A DNA stretch of 64,000 nt. Source: Ensifer sp. Root278 (GTDB taxonomy: Bacteria > Pseudomonadota > Alphaproteobacteria > Rhizobiales > Rhizobiaceae). The notes below the pieces were generated by a model that saw nothing but the letters and a program-made list of their open reading frames with translations, had not been told where the DNA came from and made no database searches. The stretch is taken from NCBI RefSeq assembly GCF_001429285.1, contig NZ_LMJJ01000001.1, positions 378,565 through 442,564 of the forward strand, given 5' to 3'. The translations under genes were made by a program, and so were the position numbers. Below, piece after piece: positions 33,125 to 41,643 of this stretch (within the stretch, counting starts at the first letter, position 1; each line of letters starts with the position of its first letter).

Positions 33125-34111
33125 TTACCAGCGATGATGAACATGAACCTTCACCAGCCGCTCGTAAACTGCGGTGATGGCCGCCTTGGTCTGCTCGTCG
33201 ATGGCTGCAAGCGCGCTGGCGGCTGCGTTGGATTTTGCCTGCGCCTCGTTGCGGGCGCCGGGGATGACCACCGAGACGGCCTGCTGCTCGAGGATCCAGC
33301 GTAGCGCGAACTGTGCCATCGGCACGCCTTCGGGCACCAGCGGACGAAGTTGCTCGACGGCTTCCAGCGCCGCTTCGAACGGCACACCGGCAAAGGTCTC
33401 GCCGACGTCGAAGGCTTCGCCGTGCCGGTTGAAGTTGCGGTGATCGTCAGCGGCAAAGGCGGTTTCCCGGGTGATCTTGCCGGAAAGCAGGCCGGAGGCG
33501 AGCGGCACGCGTACGATGACGCCGACATTCTTCTTCTGAGCTTCGGTGAAGAACAGCTCGTGCGGGCGCTGGCGGAAGATGTTGTAGATGATCTGCACGG
33601 TCGCAACGCCGGGATATTCGATCGCCTTCAGCGCTTCCTCGACCTTTTCGACTGACACGCCGTAGTGCCGGATCTTGCCCTTGGCGACGAGCCGGTCCAG
33701 CGCACCGAACAGCTCCGGACGATAGTAGACCTCGGTCGGCGGGCAGTGCAGCTGTACGAGATCGAGCGTCTCGACGCCGAGATTGGCGAGGCTGCGGTCG
33801 ATGAAGGCCTCGATGTTCTCGCCCGTATAGCCTTCGGTCACGTGCGGGTTGAGCCGGCGGCCGGCCTTGGTTGCAACGAAGGGCCTGTCGCCGCCGCGCT
33901 CCTTCAACACTGCCGCGATGATCTTTTCGGACCGGCCATCGCCATAGACGTCGGCCGTATCAACGAAGGTGACGCCGGCATCAAGTGCGGCATTGAGTGC
34001 ACGCTTGCCGTCTGCCTCGCTGACATCGCCCCAGGAGCCTCCGATCTGCCAGGCGCCGAAGCCGATCTCGGAAATGGTTGCGCCGGTCTTGCCAAGAACT
34101 CTCGTTTTCAT
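33125..34111 (-). CDS. Aldo/keto reductase
   Basis: NADPH-dependent oxidoreductase of 328 aa with a TIM barrel. Catalytic tetrad by family: Asp and Tyr in FVDTADVYGDGRSE (about 49-62), Lys in FVATKAGRRL (about 78-87), His in DLVQLHCPP (about 117-125). A C-terminal cofactor-binding stretch holds VVIPGARNEAQAKSN (about 286-300). It resembles the group that acts on small sugar-like aldehydes (L-fuculose/pyridoxal type), but the substrate cannot be assigned. Confidence 0.9.
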   Translation of the reverse strand: MKTRVLGKTGATISEIGFGAWQIGGSWGDVSEADGKRALNAALDAGVTFVDTADVYGDGRSEKIIAAVLKERGGDRPFVATKAGRRLNPHVTEGYTGENIEAFIDRSLANLGVETLDLVQLHCPPTEVYYRPELFGALDRLVAKGKIRHYGVSVEKVEEALKAIEYPGVATVQIIYNIFRQRPHELFFTEAQKKNVGVIVRVPLASGLLSGKITRETAFAADDHRNFNRHGEAFDVGETFAGVPFEAALEAVEQLRPLVPEGVPMAQFALRWILEQQAVSVVIPGARNEAQAKSNAAASALAAIDEQTKAAITAVYERLVKVHVHHRW

Positions 34112-34296
34112 GGTGCTGTCTCCTGTTTTGCGTCGTCGATCATAGGCTGTGTGGAGCGCTTCTATTATGACCGGTCTGATCGAGTAAATTAGAGCGAGAT
34201 AGAGAGCGGGAAACCGCGCACACTTTTCTCGACAGGCTGGCTGAGAACGCGTTTTCGGGCGGAAGCTGATCGCTTGGGGCGTGGGCGCGCCGGGAG

Positions 34297-34881
34297 CTAG
34301 TCGTCGAGCGAGACTAAGGCCTTGCCGCGGCTGAGATCGACGACCATGGAAAGGATCGCCTCCGCTTCATCCTTGCGCAGGTCCACGGTCAGAACCGGGC
34401 CCTTGTCCGTGAAGCTCTCGCCGGCAATGGTCACGTCGCGGGCGAGGAGCCGCGCCTTGATCAGCGCCATGTCGGAAAAGTCGACTGCGACGGTCGCACG
34501 CACGGTTTCGATCATCTCGATCTTTTCCGCCGCCCTCAGGCAAAGCGCCGCCGTGCCGCCATAGGCGCGCACCAGGCCACCGCTGCCAAGCAGGATACCG
34601 CCGAACCAGCGGGTGACCACCACGGCGACCCGGTCGAGCTCTTGGCCGTCAATCGCGGCGAGAATAGGCTTGCCGGCCGTGCCGCTCGGCTCGCCGTCGT
34701 CGCTGAAGCGATAGGCCTGGCCGATGCGCCAGGCCCAGCAATTGTGGTTCGCCGTGGGATCGGAATGGGCGCTCAGGAAATCCTTCGCCGCCTGTTCATC
34801 GGCAATAGGCGCGGCAATGGCCAGAAACCGGCTCTTCTTGGCGTCCTGGGTTGCCGTTTCGATGCGCGTGAGGGTGAACAT
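34297..34881 (-). CDS. YigZ/IMPACT family protein
   Basis: Protein of 194 aa. The N-terminal UPF0029/Impact domain has SRFLAIAAPI (about 16-25), HNCWAWRIG (about 45-53), FSDDGEPSGTAGKPIL (about 57-72) and VVVTRWFGGILLGSGGLVRAYGG (about 84-106). The C-terminal domain adopts a ferredoxin-like fold in YigZ. Related eukaryotic IMPACT inhibits GCN2, but the bacterial role is unclear. I chose the ATG at 34881 (MFTLTRIET), which is where family similarity begins. Confidence 0.9.
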   Translation of the reverse strand: MFTLTRIETATQDAKKSRFLAIAAPIADEQAAKDFLSAHSDPTANHNCWAWRIGQAYRFSDDGEPSGTAGKPILAAIDGQELDRVAVVVTRWFGGILLGSGGLVRAYGGTAALCLRAAEKIEMIETVRATVAVDFSDMALIKARLLARDVTIAGESFTDKGPVLTVDLRKDEAEAILSMVVDLSRGKALVSLDD

Positions 34882-34998
34882 GGCTGCTTCCGTTTCTGAA
34901 ACGCTGATAACGGATTGCGGGCAAGGGCGCCACCATGGTTTGGGGCGCGACACAGGGCTTGAGTATCGGAGCGGGTCCGAACTTTTCCGGCCCTCATT

Positions 34999-35117
34999 TC
35001 TGTGCTTGTCACGGAAATGCAGTCACGGCGCGTCTGCGGCGCCGTCTGCAGTGTCGCCTTGAAAGGTTCTTTCGCGCCGCCGACGCGGCGCAGCTGGATC
35101 TCTGTGACAAGCACAGA
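34999..35117. repeat. Long inverted repeat element (third repeat type)
   Basis: Perfect 14-bp arms TCTGTGCTTGTCAC (34999-35012) and GTGACAAGCACAGA (35104-35117), with imperfect extension on the outside (CTCAT.../...ATGAAG). They enclose about 90 bp with internal GC-rich dyads around GCGCGTCTGCGGCGC and GCGCCGCCGACGCGGCGC. From memory, similar units are common between genes in Sinorhizobium. Confidence 0.75.
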
Positions 35118-35173
35118 GATGAAGAGGAGAGGGCAGCGCCACGACGACCGGGTGAAGCCCCAGCCCCTTCATC

Positions 35174-35197
35174 GCCTCTCCCGCGTTCGGGAGAGGC
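35174..35197 (-). terminator. Hairpin downstream of putA
   Basis: Arms GCCTCTCCCG (35174-35183) and CGGGAGAGGC (35188-35197) with a 4-nt loop, 28 bp past the putA stop. No T-run in the leftward direction. Confidence 0.6.
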
Positions 35198-35224
35198 ATT
35201 CTTGTCTGTGAGGACGAGTGACGA

Positions 35225-38200
35225 TCAGCCGATCGCCATCAGGCTGGCATTGCCGCCGGCGGCCGCCGTGTTGATCGAGGTCGAGACCTCCTCGAGCAGC
35301 CAGTTCAGGCAATAGGCGTCGGGGTTCCTGCCGATCTCTTCGGTCGAAGCCGCCTGGACGAGAACGAGCGGGCCCGGCAGGCCGGCAATCGCCTTGCTGA
35401 CCTCGCGCACGCGTTCGCCGTCGCCTTCGACGAGTGCACCAGCGAACGGACCATCGGCCGCCCATTCCTTCGACCAGGAAAGTCGGGCGGAAACGCTCGC
35501 CGGCAGGTCCTTCAACGAGGCCTGGAGGCCGGAAGCGGCGTCGACGACCACGGTGTTGCCGGTCGCAAGCGCAGCACCCAGCTGGTGGTAGAGACCGGTT
35601 TCCGTCGCCGGAACCAGCAGGACGCGGCCGCGCGGGTGCAGCGCATAGAGGTTGCGTTCGCCGACCGGGCCCGGAAGCTCCGAAAGCAGGCCGAGGGCCG
35701 AGTTGCTGCCGGCGGTGCGGGCAGCTTCTGCCTCAGTCTTGGCGCCCTTGCCGTCGAGCCACTTGGCAAAGTCGAGCAGCGCCGGATCGGTGTGAACCGA
35801 GCTGTGCTGTGGCGGAACCGGTGCGGTGGCGACGAGACGGCCGAGATAGAGCGGGCCGCCGGCCTTCGGGCCGGTGCCGGAGAGGCCGCGTCCGCCGAAG
35901 GGCTGAACGCCGACGACAGCGCCGATGACGTTGCGGTTGACATAGAGATTGCCCGCCTTCACCCGGGCGGTCACATGCGCGATCGTCTCGTCGAGGCGCG
36001 TGTGCAGGCCGAAGGTCAGGCCGTAGCCGGTGGCGTTGATGTCGTCGATCAGCTGGTCGAGATCGTCGCGGCGGTAACGGATGACGTGCAGCACCGGACC
36101 GAAGACTTCGCGCTTGAGGTCGGAGAGCTTGTCGAGCTCGATGATCGTCGGTGGCACGAAGGTGCCCTCTTCGGTTCCGGAGGCAAGGCCGATCTGCTCG
36201 ACCTTGCGGCCGAGACCGCGCATCGCGTCGATATGCTTCTCGATGATGCCCTTGGCTTCGGCGGTGATGACCGGGCCGACATCGACCGAGAGCCGGTCCG
36301 TGCGGCCGATCTTCAGCTCGTGCAGCGCACCCTTCAGCATCGAAAGCGTGCGGTCGGCGACGTCTTCCTGCAGGCAGAGAACACGCAGCGCCGAGCAGCG
36401 CTGGCCGGCGCTGTCGAAAGCCGAGGCGATGACATCGCCGACGACCTGTTCGGCAAGTGCCGAGCTGTCGACGATCATGGCGTTCTGGCCGCCGGTCTCG
36501 GCGATCAGCGGGATCGGTCGGCCGGCGGGCGAAAGCCGGTCGGCAAGCTGCGCCTGGATCAGGCGCGCGACTTCGGTCGAGCCGGTGAACATGACGCCGG
36601 CGATTTCCGGTGCAGCCACCAGGGCCGCGCCGATACGGCCGTCGCCGGGGAGCAACTGCAGGGCGTCGGCGGGGATGCCGGCCTCGTGCAGGATGCGCAC
36701 GCCTTCAGCGGCAATCAGCGGCGTTTCCTCGGCCGGCTTTGCCAGCACCGGGTTGCCGGCAACGAGGGCCGCGGCAATCTGGCCGGCGAAGATCGCCAGC
36801 GGGAAGTTCCACGGGCTGATGCAGACGATGGGTCCAAGCGCCTTGTGGGCCGGGCCGAGCGTGCGGCGCGTCTGTTCGGCGTAGTAACGCAGGAAGTCGA
36901 TCGCTTCGCGTACTTCGGCAATGGCGTTCGGCAGAGACTTGCCGGCTTCGCGGGCAATCAGGCCGAGCAGCGTCGGCATGCGTGCCTGCATCAGATCGGC
37001 GGCGCGCACCAGGCAAGAAGCACGTTCGGCCGGCGAGACGGCGGCCCAGCTTGCGGCGGCCTTGGCGGCAAGGGTCGCGGCCTGACGGGCATCGGCTTCC
37101 GAAGCCTCGGTGACCGAGCCGACCACGTCGCGGTGATCGCCGGGGTTGACGACGGCCCGCGTTTCGCCCGAGGCAGTGCCGGTTGCCAGCTGCGGAACGG
37201 CCTTCCAGTCGACGGTTGCACTCGCCTGCAGCGCGGCGGTCAGCGAGGTGAGGCCCGCTTCGTTTGAGAGATCGAGACCGGCCGAGTTGCGGCGCGTTTC
37301 GCCGAAGAGATTGTCGGGCAGAGCGATCTGGTCATGCGGCGCGCCGACGATGGGCATGGCGCGGACGATCTCGACCGGGTCGGCGGTCAGTTCGTCGACC
37401 GAAACCTTCGGATCGGCGATGCGGTTGACGAAGGAGGAGTTCGCACCGTTTTCGAGCAGTCGGCGAACGAGATAGGCAAGCAGCGTCTCATGCGTGCCGA
37501 CCGGGGCGTAGATGCGGCAGGGACGGTCGAGATTGCCTTTGCCGACCACTTCGTCATAGAGCGGCTCGCCCATGCCGTGCAGGCACTGGAACTCGTATTT
37601 TCCGACCTTGAAGTCCTTGCCGGCCATTTCGTAGATGGTCGCAAGCGATTGGGCGTTGTGCGTCGCAAACTGCGGGAAGATCACGTCGGTCGCGGCCAGC
37701 AGCTTCTTGGCGCAGGCGATGTAGGAGACGTCGGTGTAGATCTTGCGGGTATAGACCGGGAAATCTTCGAGACCGTCGAGCTGGGCGCGCTTGATCTCGG
37801 CGTCCCAATAGGCGCCCTTGACGAGGCGAACCATGACGCGGCGTTCGGCGCGGCGGGCAAGATCGATGATGAAATCGAGCACGTAGGGGCAGCGCTTACC
37901 GTAGGCCTGGACGACGAAGCCCATGCCGGCCCAGCCGGCGAGGTCCTTGTCGAGGCAGAGTTCTTCTAGCAGGTCGAGCGAGAGTTCGAGGCGATCGGCT
38001 TCCTCGGCGTCGATGTTGAGGCCGATGTCATATTTCTTGGCGATGAGAGCGAGCGCCTTCACCTTCGGCAGCAGCTCTTCCATGACGCGCAAGGCCTGCG
38101 AACGGGCGTAGCGCGGGTGCAGCGCCGAAAGCTTGATCGAGATGCCGGGACCTTCATAGATGCCGCGGCCGGCGGACGCCTTGCCGATGGCATGGATCGC

Positions 38201-38932
38201 CGTCTCGTAGTCGCGGTAGTAGCGCTCCGCGTCGGCAGCCGTCGTCGCCGCTTCGCCGAGCATGTCGTAGGAATAGCGGAAGCCCTTCTGTTCGAGCGCG
38301 CGCGAACGGCGCAGCGCCTCGTCGATGGTCTCGCCGGTCACGAACTGTTCGCCCATCATGCGCATCGCCATGTCGACGCCGCGGCGGATGACCGGCTCGC
38401 CGCAACGGGCGATGAGACGGGTCAGAGCGGCCGAAAGGCTGCGGTCGTTCACGGTGGCGGTGAGCTTGCCGGTGACGACGAGACCCCAGGTGGCGGCGTT
38501 GACGAACAGCGAGCGGCCGCCGCCGATATGCGACTTCCAGTCGCCGTCGGAGATCTTGTCGCGGATCAGCGCGTCGCGCGTTGCGGTATCAGGAATGCGC
38601 AGCAGCGCTTCGGCAAGGCACATCAGCGCCACGCCTTCCTGGCTCGACAGCGAATACTCCTGCACCAGACCCTCGACGCCCGAACCCTTGTGCTTGGCGC
38701 GCAGTGCCTCGATCAGCTTGCGTGCGGTCTTGGCCGCTGCCGCGCGGGTCGCGGCGTCAAGCGTTGCGGCTTCGATCAGCGCCGGCAGCGCTTCCGTTTC
38801 CGGGCGGCGGTAGGCGGCAGTGATTGCCTGGCGCAGCGTGCTCTGCGGCCGCACCGGCGGGGCGAAATCGGCGAAGGGAGCCTGCGGCGCGCCGGTTTCG
38901 GTCGTGGTCTTTTGAAGCGGTGTCTGGCTCAT
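35225..38932 (-). CDS. putA: Bifunctional proline dehydrogenase / L-glutamate gamma-semialdehyde dehydrogenase
   Basis: Oxidises proline to glutamate at the inner face of the membrane. It is 1235 aa. There is no N-terminal ribbon-helix-helix DNA-binding domain, as expected for alphaproteobacterial PutA, so it is not its own repressor. A helical arm covers about 25-170. The FAD-dependent PRODH barrel is at about 190-470 (SIKLSALHPRYARSQ; VRLVKGAYWDAEIKRAQ; ATHNAQSL). The NAD-dependent aldehyde dehydrogenase is at about 570-1010 (CISPWNFPLAIF; Glu in IAETGGQNAM about 812; Cys846 in DSAGQRCSALR). A C-terminal ALDH-like domain runs to 1235. An AsnC/Lrp-type putR regulator is not adjacent. Confidence 0.97.
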   Translation of the reverse strand: MSQTPLQKTTTETGAPQAPFADFAPPVRPQSTLRQAITAAYRRPETEALPALIEAATLDAATRAAAAKTARKLIEALRAKHKGSGVEGLVQEYSLSSQEGVALMCLAEALLRIPDTATRDALIRDKISDGDWKSHIGGGRSLFVNAATWGLVVTGKLTATVNDRSLSAALTRLIARCGEPVIRRGVDMAMRMMGEQFVTGETIDEALRRSRALEQKGFRYSYDMLGEAATTAADAERYYRDYETAIHAIGKASAGRGIYEGPGISIKLSALHPRYARSQALRVMEELLPKVKALALIAKKYDIGLNIDAEEADRLELSLDLLEELCLDKDLAGWAGMGFVVQAYGKRCPYVLDFIIDLARRAERRVMVRLVKGAYWDAEIKRAQLDGLEDFPVYTRKIYTDVSYIACAKKLLAATDVIFPQFATHNAQSLATIYEMAGKDFKVGKYEFQCLHGMGEPLYDEVVGKGNLDRPCRIYAPVGTHETLLAYLVRRLLENGANSSFVNRIADPKVSVDELTADPVEIVRAMPIVGAPHDQIALPDNLFGETRRNSAGLDLSNEAGLTSLTAALQASATVDWKAVPQLATGTASGETRAVVNPGDHRDVVGSVTEASEADARQAATLAAKAAASWAAVSPAERASCLVRAADLMQARMPTLLGLIAREAGKSLPNAIAEVREAIDFLRYYAEQTRRTLGPAHKALGPIVCISPWNFPLAIFAGQIAAALVAGNPVLAKPAEETPLIAAEGVRILHEAGIPADALQLLPGDGRIGAALVAAPEIAGVMFTGSTEVARLIQAQLADRLSPAGRPIPLIAETGGQNAMIVDSSALAEQVVGDVIASAFDSAGQRCSALRVLCLQEDVADRTLSMLKGALHELKIGRTDRLSVDVGPVITAEAKGIIEKHIDAMRGLGRKVEQIGLASGTEEGTFVPPTIIELDKLSDLKREVFGPVLHVIRYRRDDLDQLIDDINATGYGLTFGLHTRLDETIAHVTARVKAGNLYVNRNVIGAVVGVQPFGGRGLSGTGPKAGGPLYLGRLVATAPVPPQHSSVHTDPALLDFAKWLDGKGAKTEAEAARTAGSNSALGLLSELPGPVGERNLYALHPRGRVLLVPATETGLYHQLGAALATGNTVVVDAASGLQASLKDLPASVSARLSWSKEWAADGPFAGALVEGDGERVREVSKAIAGLPGPLVLVQAASTEEIGRNPDAYCLNWLLEEVSTSINTAAAGGNASLMAIG

Positions 38933-39118
38933 CGAGCGCTATCCTCCGGGAAGCGGTTTGGAGGGCGCGGCGCGCCCCCGATCGTGGGCGGAAAATACGC
39001 TTCCTTTCGCCGTACATCCATCCGGCATTTTTTGTCTTTTGCGGAATGTTTCACCGCTACGGCCGAACATGACCGGAGACAATGCGGATTGTTCGCGATA
39101 CCACCGGATGATCAGAGA

Positions 39119-39430
39119 TCAGGCCGCCTTGCCGAAATGCTTCTCGCGGGCCATCAGGCACTCGTCGTCGCCGGGCATGCAGGTGCGGCAGACGATTGGC
39201 CTGATCGCATAGATCTTGCAACCGACGTGTTCGCCGAGCTTGCCGCCGAGTGCGGAGCAACGATCGTCCTCGCAGCGCATGCCGCCGAGATCGGCCGACA
39301 CATATTCCGCCGGTATCAGGTCGAGCTCCTCGTCCGTCTCCAGCGAGAAGCGCGGCCAGTCGGCCGAATAGGCGCAGCAGGCGCCGCAGCTCTGGCAATC
39401 GAAGATGTCGTCGGAAGCGGAATGGGTCAT
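39119..39430 (-). CDS. YkgJ-family CxxCxxCC-type metal-chelating protein
   Basis: Small cytoplasmic protein of 103 aa. The N-terminal cluster FDCQSCGACCAYSADWPRF (about 10-28), then RCEDDRCSAL and GCKIYAIRPIVCRTC (about 71-85), give the Cys pattern of the zinc/iron-chelating family. The function is not established. I chose the ATG at 39430 (MTHSASDDIF) because upstream codons show no family similarity. Divergence or coupling with putA is not evident. Confidence 0.85.
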   Translation of the reverse strand: MTHSASDDIFDCQSCGACCAYSADWPRFSLETDEELDLIPAEYVSADLGGMRCEDDRCSALGGKLGEHVGCKIYAIRPIVCRTCMPGDDECLMAREKHFGKAA

Positions 39431-39470
39431 GCGCCAAACTAGCATGAAGGTCCGCGGTCTGAAATGGCCC

Positions 39471-40277
39471 TCACGCGATGGTCGCGTCCCGGCGGGCAAT
39501 CTCATAGTCTTCCGTATGCACCAGCACGCCATCGTCGGTCACGACGGCGATGCCGTAGGCTGCCGGTTCGTCGACGGACAGAGACGTATCGGGTGTGTCG
39601 AAGGGCATCGGCTGCTGGTGCACGGGGCTCTTGAAGATCGAGAAAGGAATGCCGCGGCTGGAGCCGCTGATCGTGCGGTGCACGTGGCCGGCAAAGATAT
39701 GCCGCACGTTGCCGTGTCGTTTGACGAGCGCGTAGAACTCCGTCTCGTTGGCGAGCCGGATCATGTCCATGCCGGTAAAGCCCGTTCTGTGTGGCGGATG
39801 ATGCATGAACAGCAGCGCCGGCCTGTCGCCGGCGTCGGCAAGCTGCCGGTCGAGCCAGGCAAGACGTTTGGCGCAGAGCACGCCGACATGGCTGGTGGGA
39901 TAATCATAGGGCGGCGCAAAGAGCGTATCGAGCAGGATGACGCGGCAATCCGGGAAATCGATCGCCTGCTGAATGAAACCGTTCTCGTCCGCCACGGCGT
40001 CCGGGAAGGTATCGAGAAAGACCTCGCGCCGATCGTGGTTGCCGATGGTTATGGCAACCGGCGGCGCGAGCTGATCGATAAGCTGCTTCAGCCGTTCGTA
40101 GGAAACGCGATCGGCGTAGTGGGTGAGGTCGCCGGTGAAAATCACCCGGTCGGCGTCCGCATGGTAACGGTTGACGTGTTCGATGCCATTGGCCAGGCGC
40201 TGGTAGGGATCGAGCCCGATGATCGTCGTGCCTTCGGGCACCATGTGTAGGTCGGTAAAGATGATCAGCTTTGTCAT
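39471..40277 (-). CDS. spdA: Metallophosphoesterase of the class III cyclic-nucleotide phosphodiesterase type (SpdA-like)
   Basis: Two-metal phosphodiesterase of 268 aa. Metal ligands: DLH (about 9-11), VIFTGDLTHYADR (about 45-57), IGNHDRREVF (about 77-86), LFMHHPPHRTGF (about 155-166) and HIFAGHVHRTISG (about 193-205). Sequence and neighbourhood (putA on one side, cyaD1/clr/frcR on the other) match what I recall of S. meliloti SpdA, which hydrolyses 2',3'-cAMP and dampens cAMP signalling. That identity is by synteny and memory. A GpdQ-type glycerophosphodiesterase is the alternative. Confidence 0.78.
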   Translation of the reverse strand: MTKLIIFTDLHMVPEGTTIIGLDPYQRLANGIEHVNRYHADADRVIFTGDLTHYADRVSYERLKQLIDQLAPPVAITIGNHDRREVFLDTFPDAVADENGFIQQAIDFPDCRVILLDTLFAPPYDYPTSHVGVLCAKRLAWLDRQLADAGDRPALLFMHHPPHRTGFTGMDMIRLANETEFYALVKRHGNVRHIFAGHVHRTISGSSRGIPFSIFKSPVHQQPMPFDTPDTSLSVDEPAAYGIAVVTDDGVLVHTEDYEIARRDATIA

Positions 40278-40418
40278 GGAGATCCAGAAGGTTGCGTCGC
40301 GGGTGGCCCAAGCTGTCGCGCGGCGTATGACGCGTCAAGCGGCAACTTTGGGGCGACTCTCTCGGAGCTCGGCGGTTCTTCTTGCGGCGGGCCTAGGAAA
40401 GCGCTAATGCAAACGCAT

Positions 40419-40430
40419 CTGATATATCAG
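40419..40430. promoter_or_regulatory. GntR-type palindromic operator candidate
   Basis: Perfect 12-bp palindrome CTGATATATCAG, 46 bp before the ATG of the racemase-family gene. The TGATATATCA core is typical of FadR/VanR-subfamily GntR operators that control hydroxyproline and other catabolic genes in rhizobia. No GntR gene is nearby. Confidence 0.6.
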
Positions 40431-40475
40431 CTATGATCGCCGCTAGGGCGACGGCAAGCGAATTGGAGAAACGGC

Positions 40476-41510
40476 ATGCGGTGGAAGCGCACAATCCAGT
40501 TGCTGGACGTTCATTGCGAGGGTGAGATCGGCAAGGTCGCGATCGGCGGCGTGCCGAAGATCCCGGGAAACTCGATCGCCGAGCAGCTCAACCACATCAA
40601 CACGGTCGATGACAGCCTGCGCCGGTTCCTGTGCCTGGAGCCGCGCTCCGGTTCGATCGGCTCGGTCAACCTGCTGGTGCCGCCGAAGCGGCCGGAGGCA
40701 GACGCCGGCTTCATCATCCTCCAGGCCGACCAGGCGCATGCCATGTCCGGCTCGAACTCGATCTGCGTCACGACGGCGCTGCTCGAATCCGGCATCATCG
40801 AAATGAAAGAGCCCGAAACGGTGGTCATGCTCGACACGGCCTCCGGCCTCGTCAAGGCCACCGCCACCTGTCGCGACGGCCGTTGCGAGAAGGTGAAGCT
40901 GACGATGGTCCCGTCCTTCGTGCATGAGCTCGACGTCGAGGTCGACACGCCGAAGTGGGGCAAGATCAAGCTCGACCTCTGCTACGGCGGCATCTTCTAC
41001 GCGCTGGTCGATGTCGGCCAGATCGGCACCACGATCGACAAGGCGAACGCCCGCGAGATCGTCGAAGCGGGCATGATCCTGAAGGATATCGTCAACCGCA
41101 CCATCCCCGTCGTCCATCCGGAGATCCCGGAAATCAAGGGCGTCGCCTACGTCATGTTCCGCGATGTCGAGGCGGACGGCACGATCCGCACCTGCACGAC
41201 CATGTGGCCGGGCCGCGTCGACCGCTCGCCTTGCGGCACCGGCAGCTCGGCCAATCTCGCGACGCTGCACGCCCGCGGCAAGGTCAAGGTCGGCGACGTC
41301 CTGAAGTCGCGCTCGATCATCGGCTCCGAGTTCGAAGTGGGCCTCGAAGGCGTGACGACCGTCGCCGGCCGCGAGGCGATCATCCCGACGATTGCTGGCC
41401 GCGGCTGGACCTTCGGCCTGCACCAGGTGGCGCTCGATCCCTTCGATCCGCTGGCCGACGGCTTTGCGCTGACCGATACCTGGGGACCGCAGGCGGGCGA
41501 AATTCGCTAA
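40476..41510 (+). CDS. Proline racemase superfamily enzyme, Ser/Cys active-site variant (hydroxyproline epimerase-like)
   Basis: Enzyme of 344 aa in the proline racemase/4-hydroxyproline 2-epimerase/trans-3-hydroxyproline dehydratase superfamily. The second catalytic residue is Cys253 in DRSPCGTGSSAN. The first, normally Cys in MCGHG, is Ser91 in AMSGSNSICV. Racemases and epimerases usually have Cys/Cys and the dehydratases Cys/Thr, so this is the less common Ser/Cys class. DVHCEGEIGKV (about 11-21) and GGIFYALVD (about 171-179) are also family marks. A GntR-type palindrome lies upstream and a terminator downstream, so it is expressed alone. A role in hydroxyproline use is likely; the exact reaction is uncertain. 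Confidence 0.85.
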   Translation: MRWKRTIQLLDVHCEGEIGKVAIGGVPKIPGNSIAEQLNHINTVDDSLRRFLCLEPRSGSIGSVNLLVPPKRPEADAGFIILQADQAHAMSGSNSICVTTALLESGIIEMKEPETVVMLDTASGLVKATATCRDGRCEKVKLTMVPSFVHELDVEVDTPKWGKIKLDLCYGGIFYALVDVGQIGTTIDKANAREIVEAGMILKDIVNRTIPVVHPEIPEIKGVAYVMFRDVEADGTIRTCTTMWPGRVDRSPCGTGSSANLATLHARGKVKVGDVLKSRSIIGSEFEVGLEGVTTVAGREAIIPTIAGRGWTFGLHQVALDPFDPLADGFALTDTWGPQAGEIR

Positions 41511-41585
41511 CCCGACCTGCTTTGAAACATGCAGTTCCGAATGAATCGTCGCTTCACACCGTTTCTGGAATTGCCCAAACGAAAA

Positions 41586-41620
41586 CGCGGGCCGAAGATC
41601 CCTATGATCTCCGGCCCGCG
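41586..41620. terminator. Shared terminator between racemase-family and Sel1 genes
   Basis: Arms CGCGGGCC (41586-41593) and GGCCCGCG (41613-41620), extended inward by partial pairing, preceded by an A-run. It lies between convergent genes. Confidence 0.7.
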
Positions 41621-41643
41621 CGGCCCTTGGGAGGCGTGTTGGA

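Larger units (their letters stand above)
34882..35224. other. Gene-free interval between yigZ and putA, occupied by repeats
   Basis: The 343 bp hold a long-armed inverted repeat (34999-35117), a spacer with short direct-repeat-like sequence, and the putA terminator (35174-35197). No gene or promoter recognised. Confidence 0.6.
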
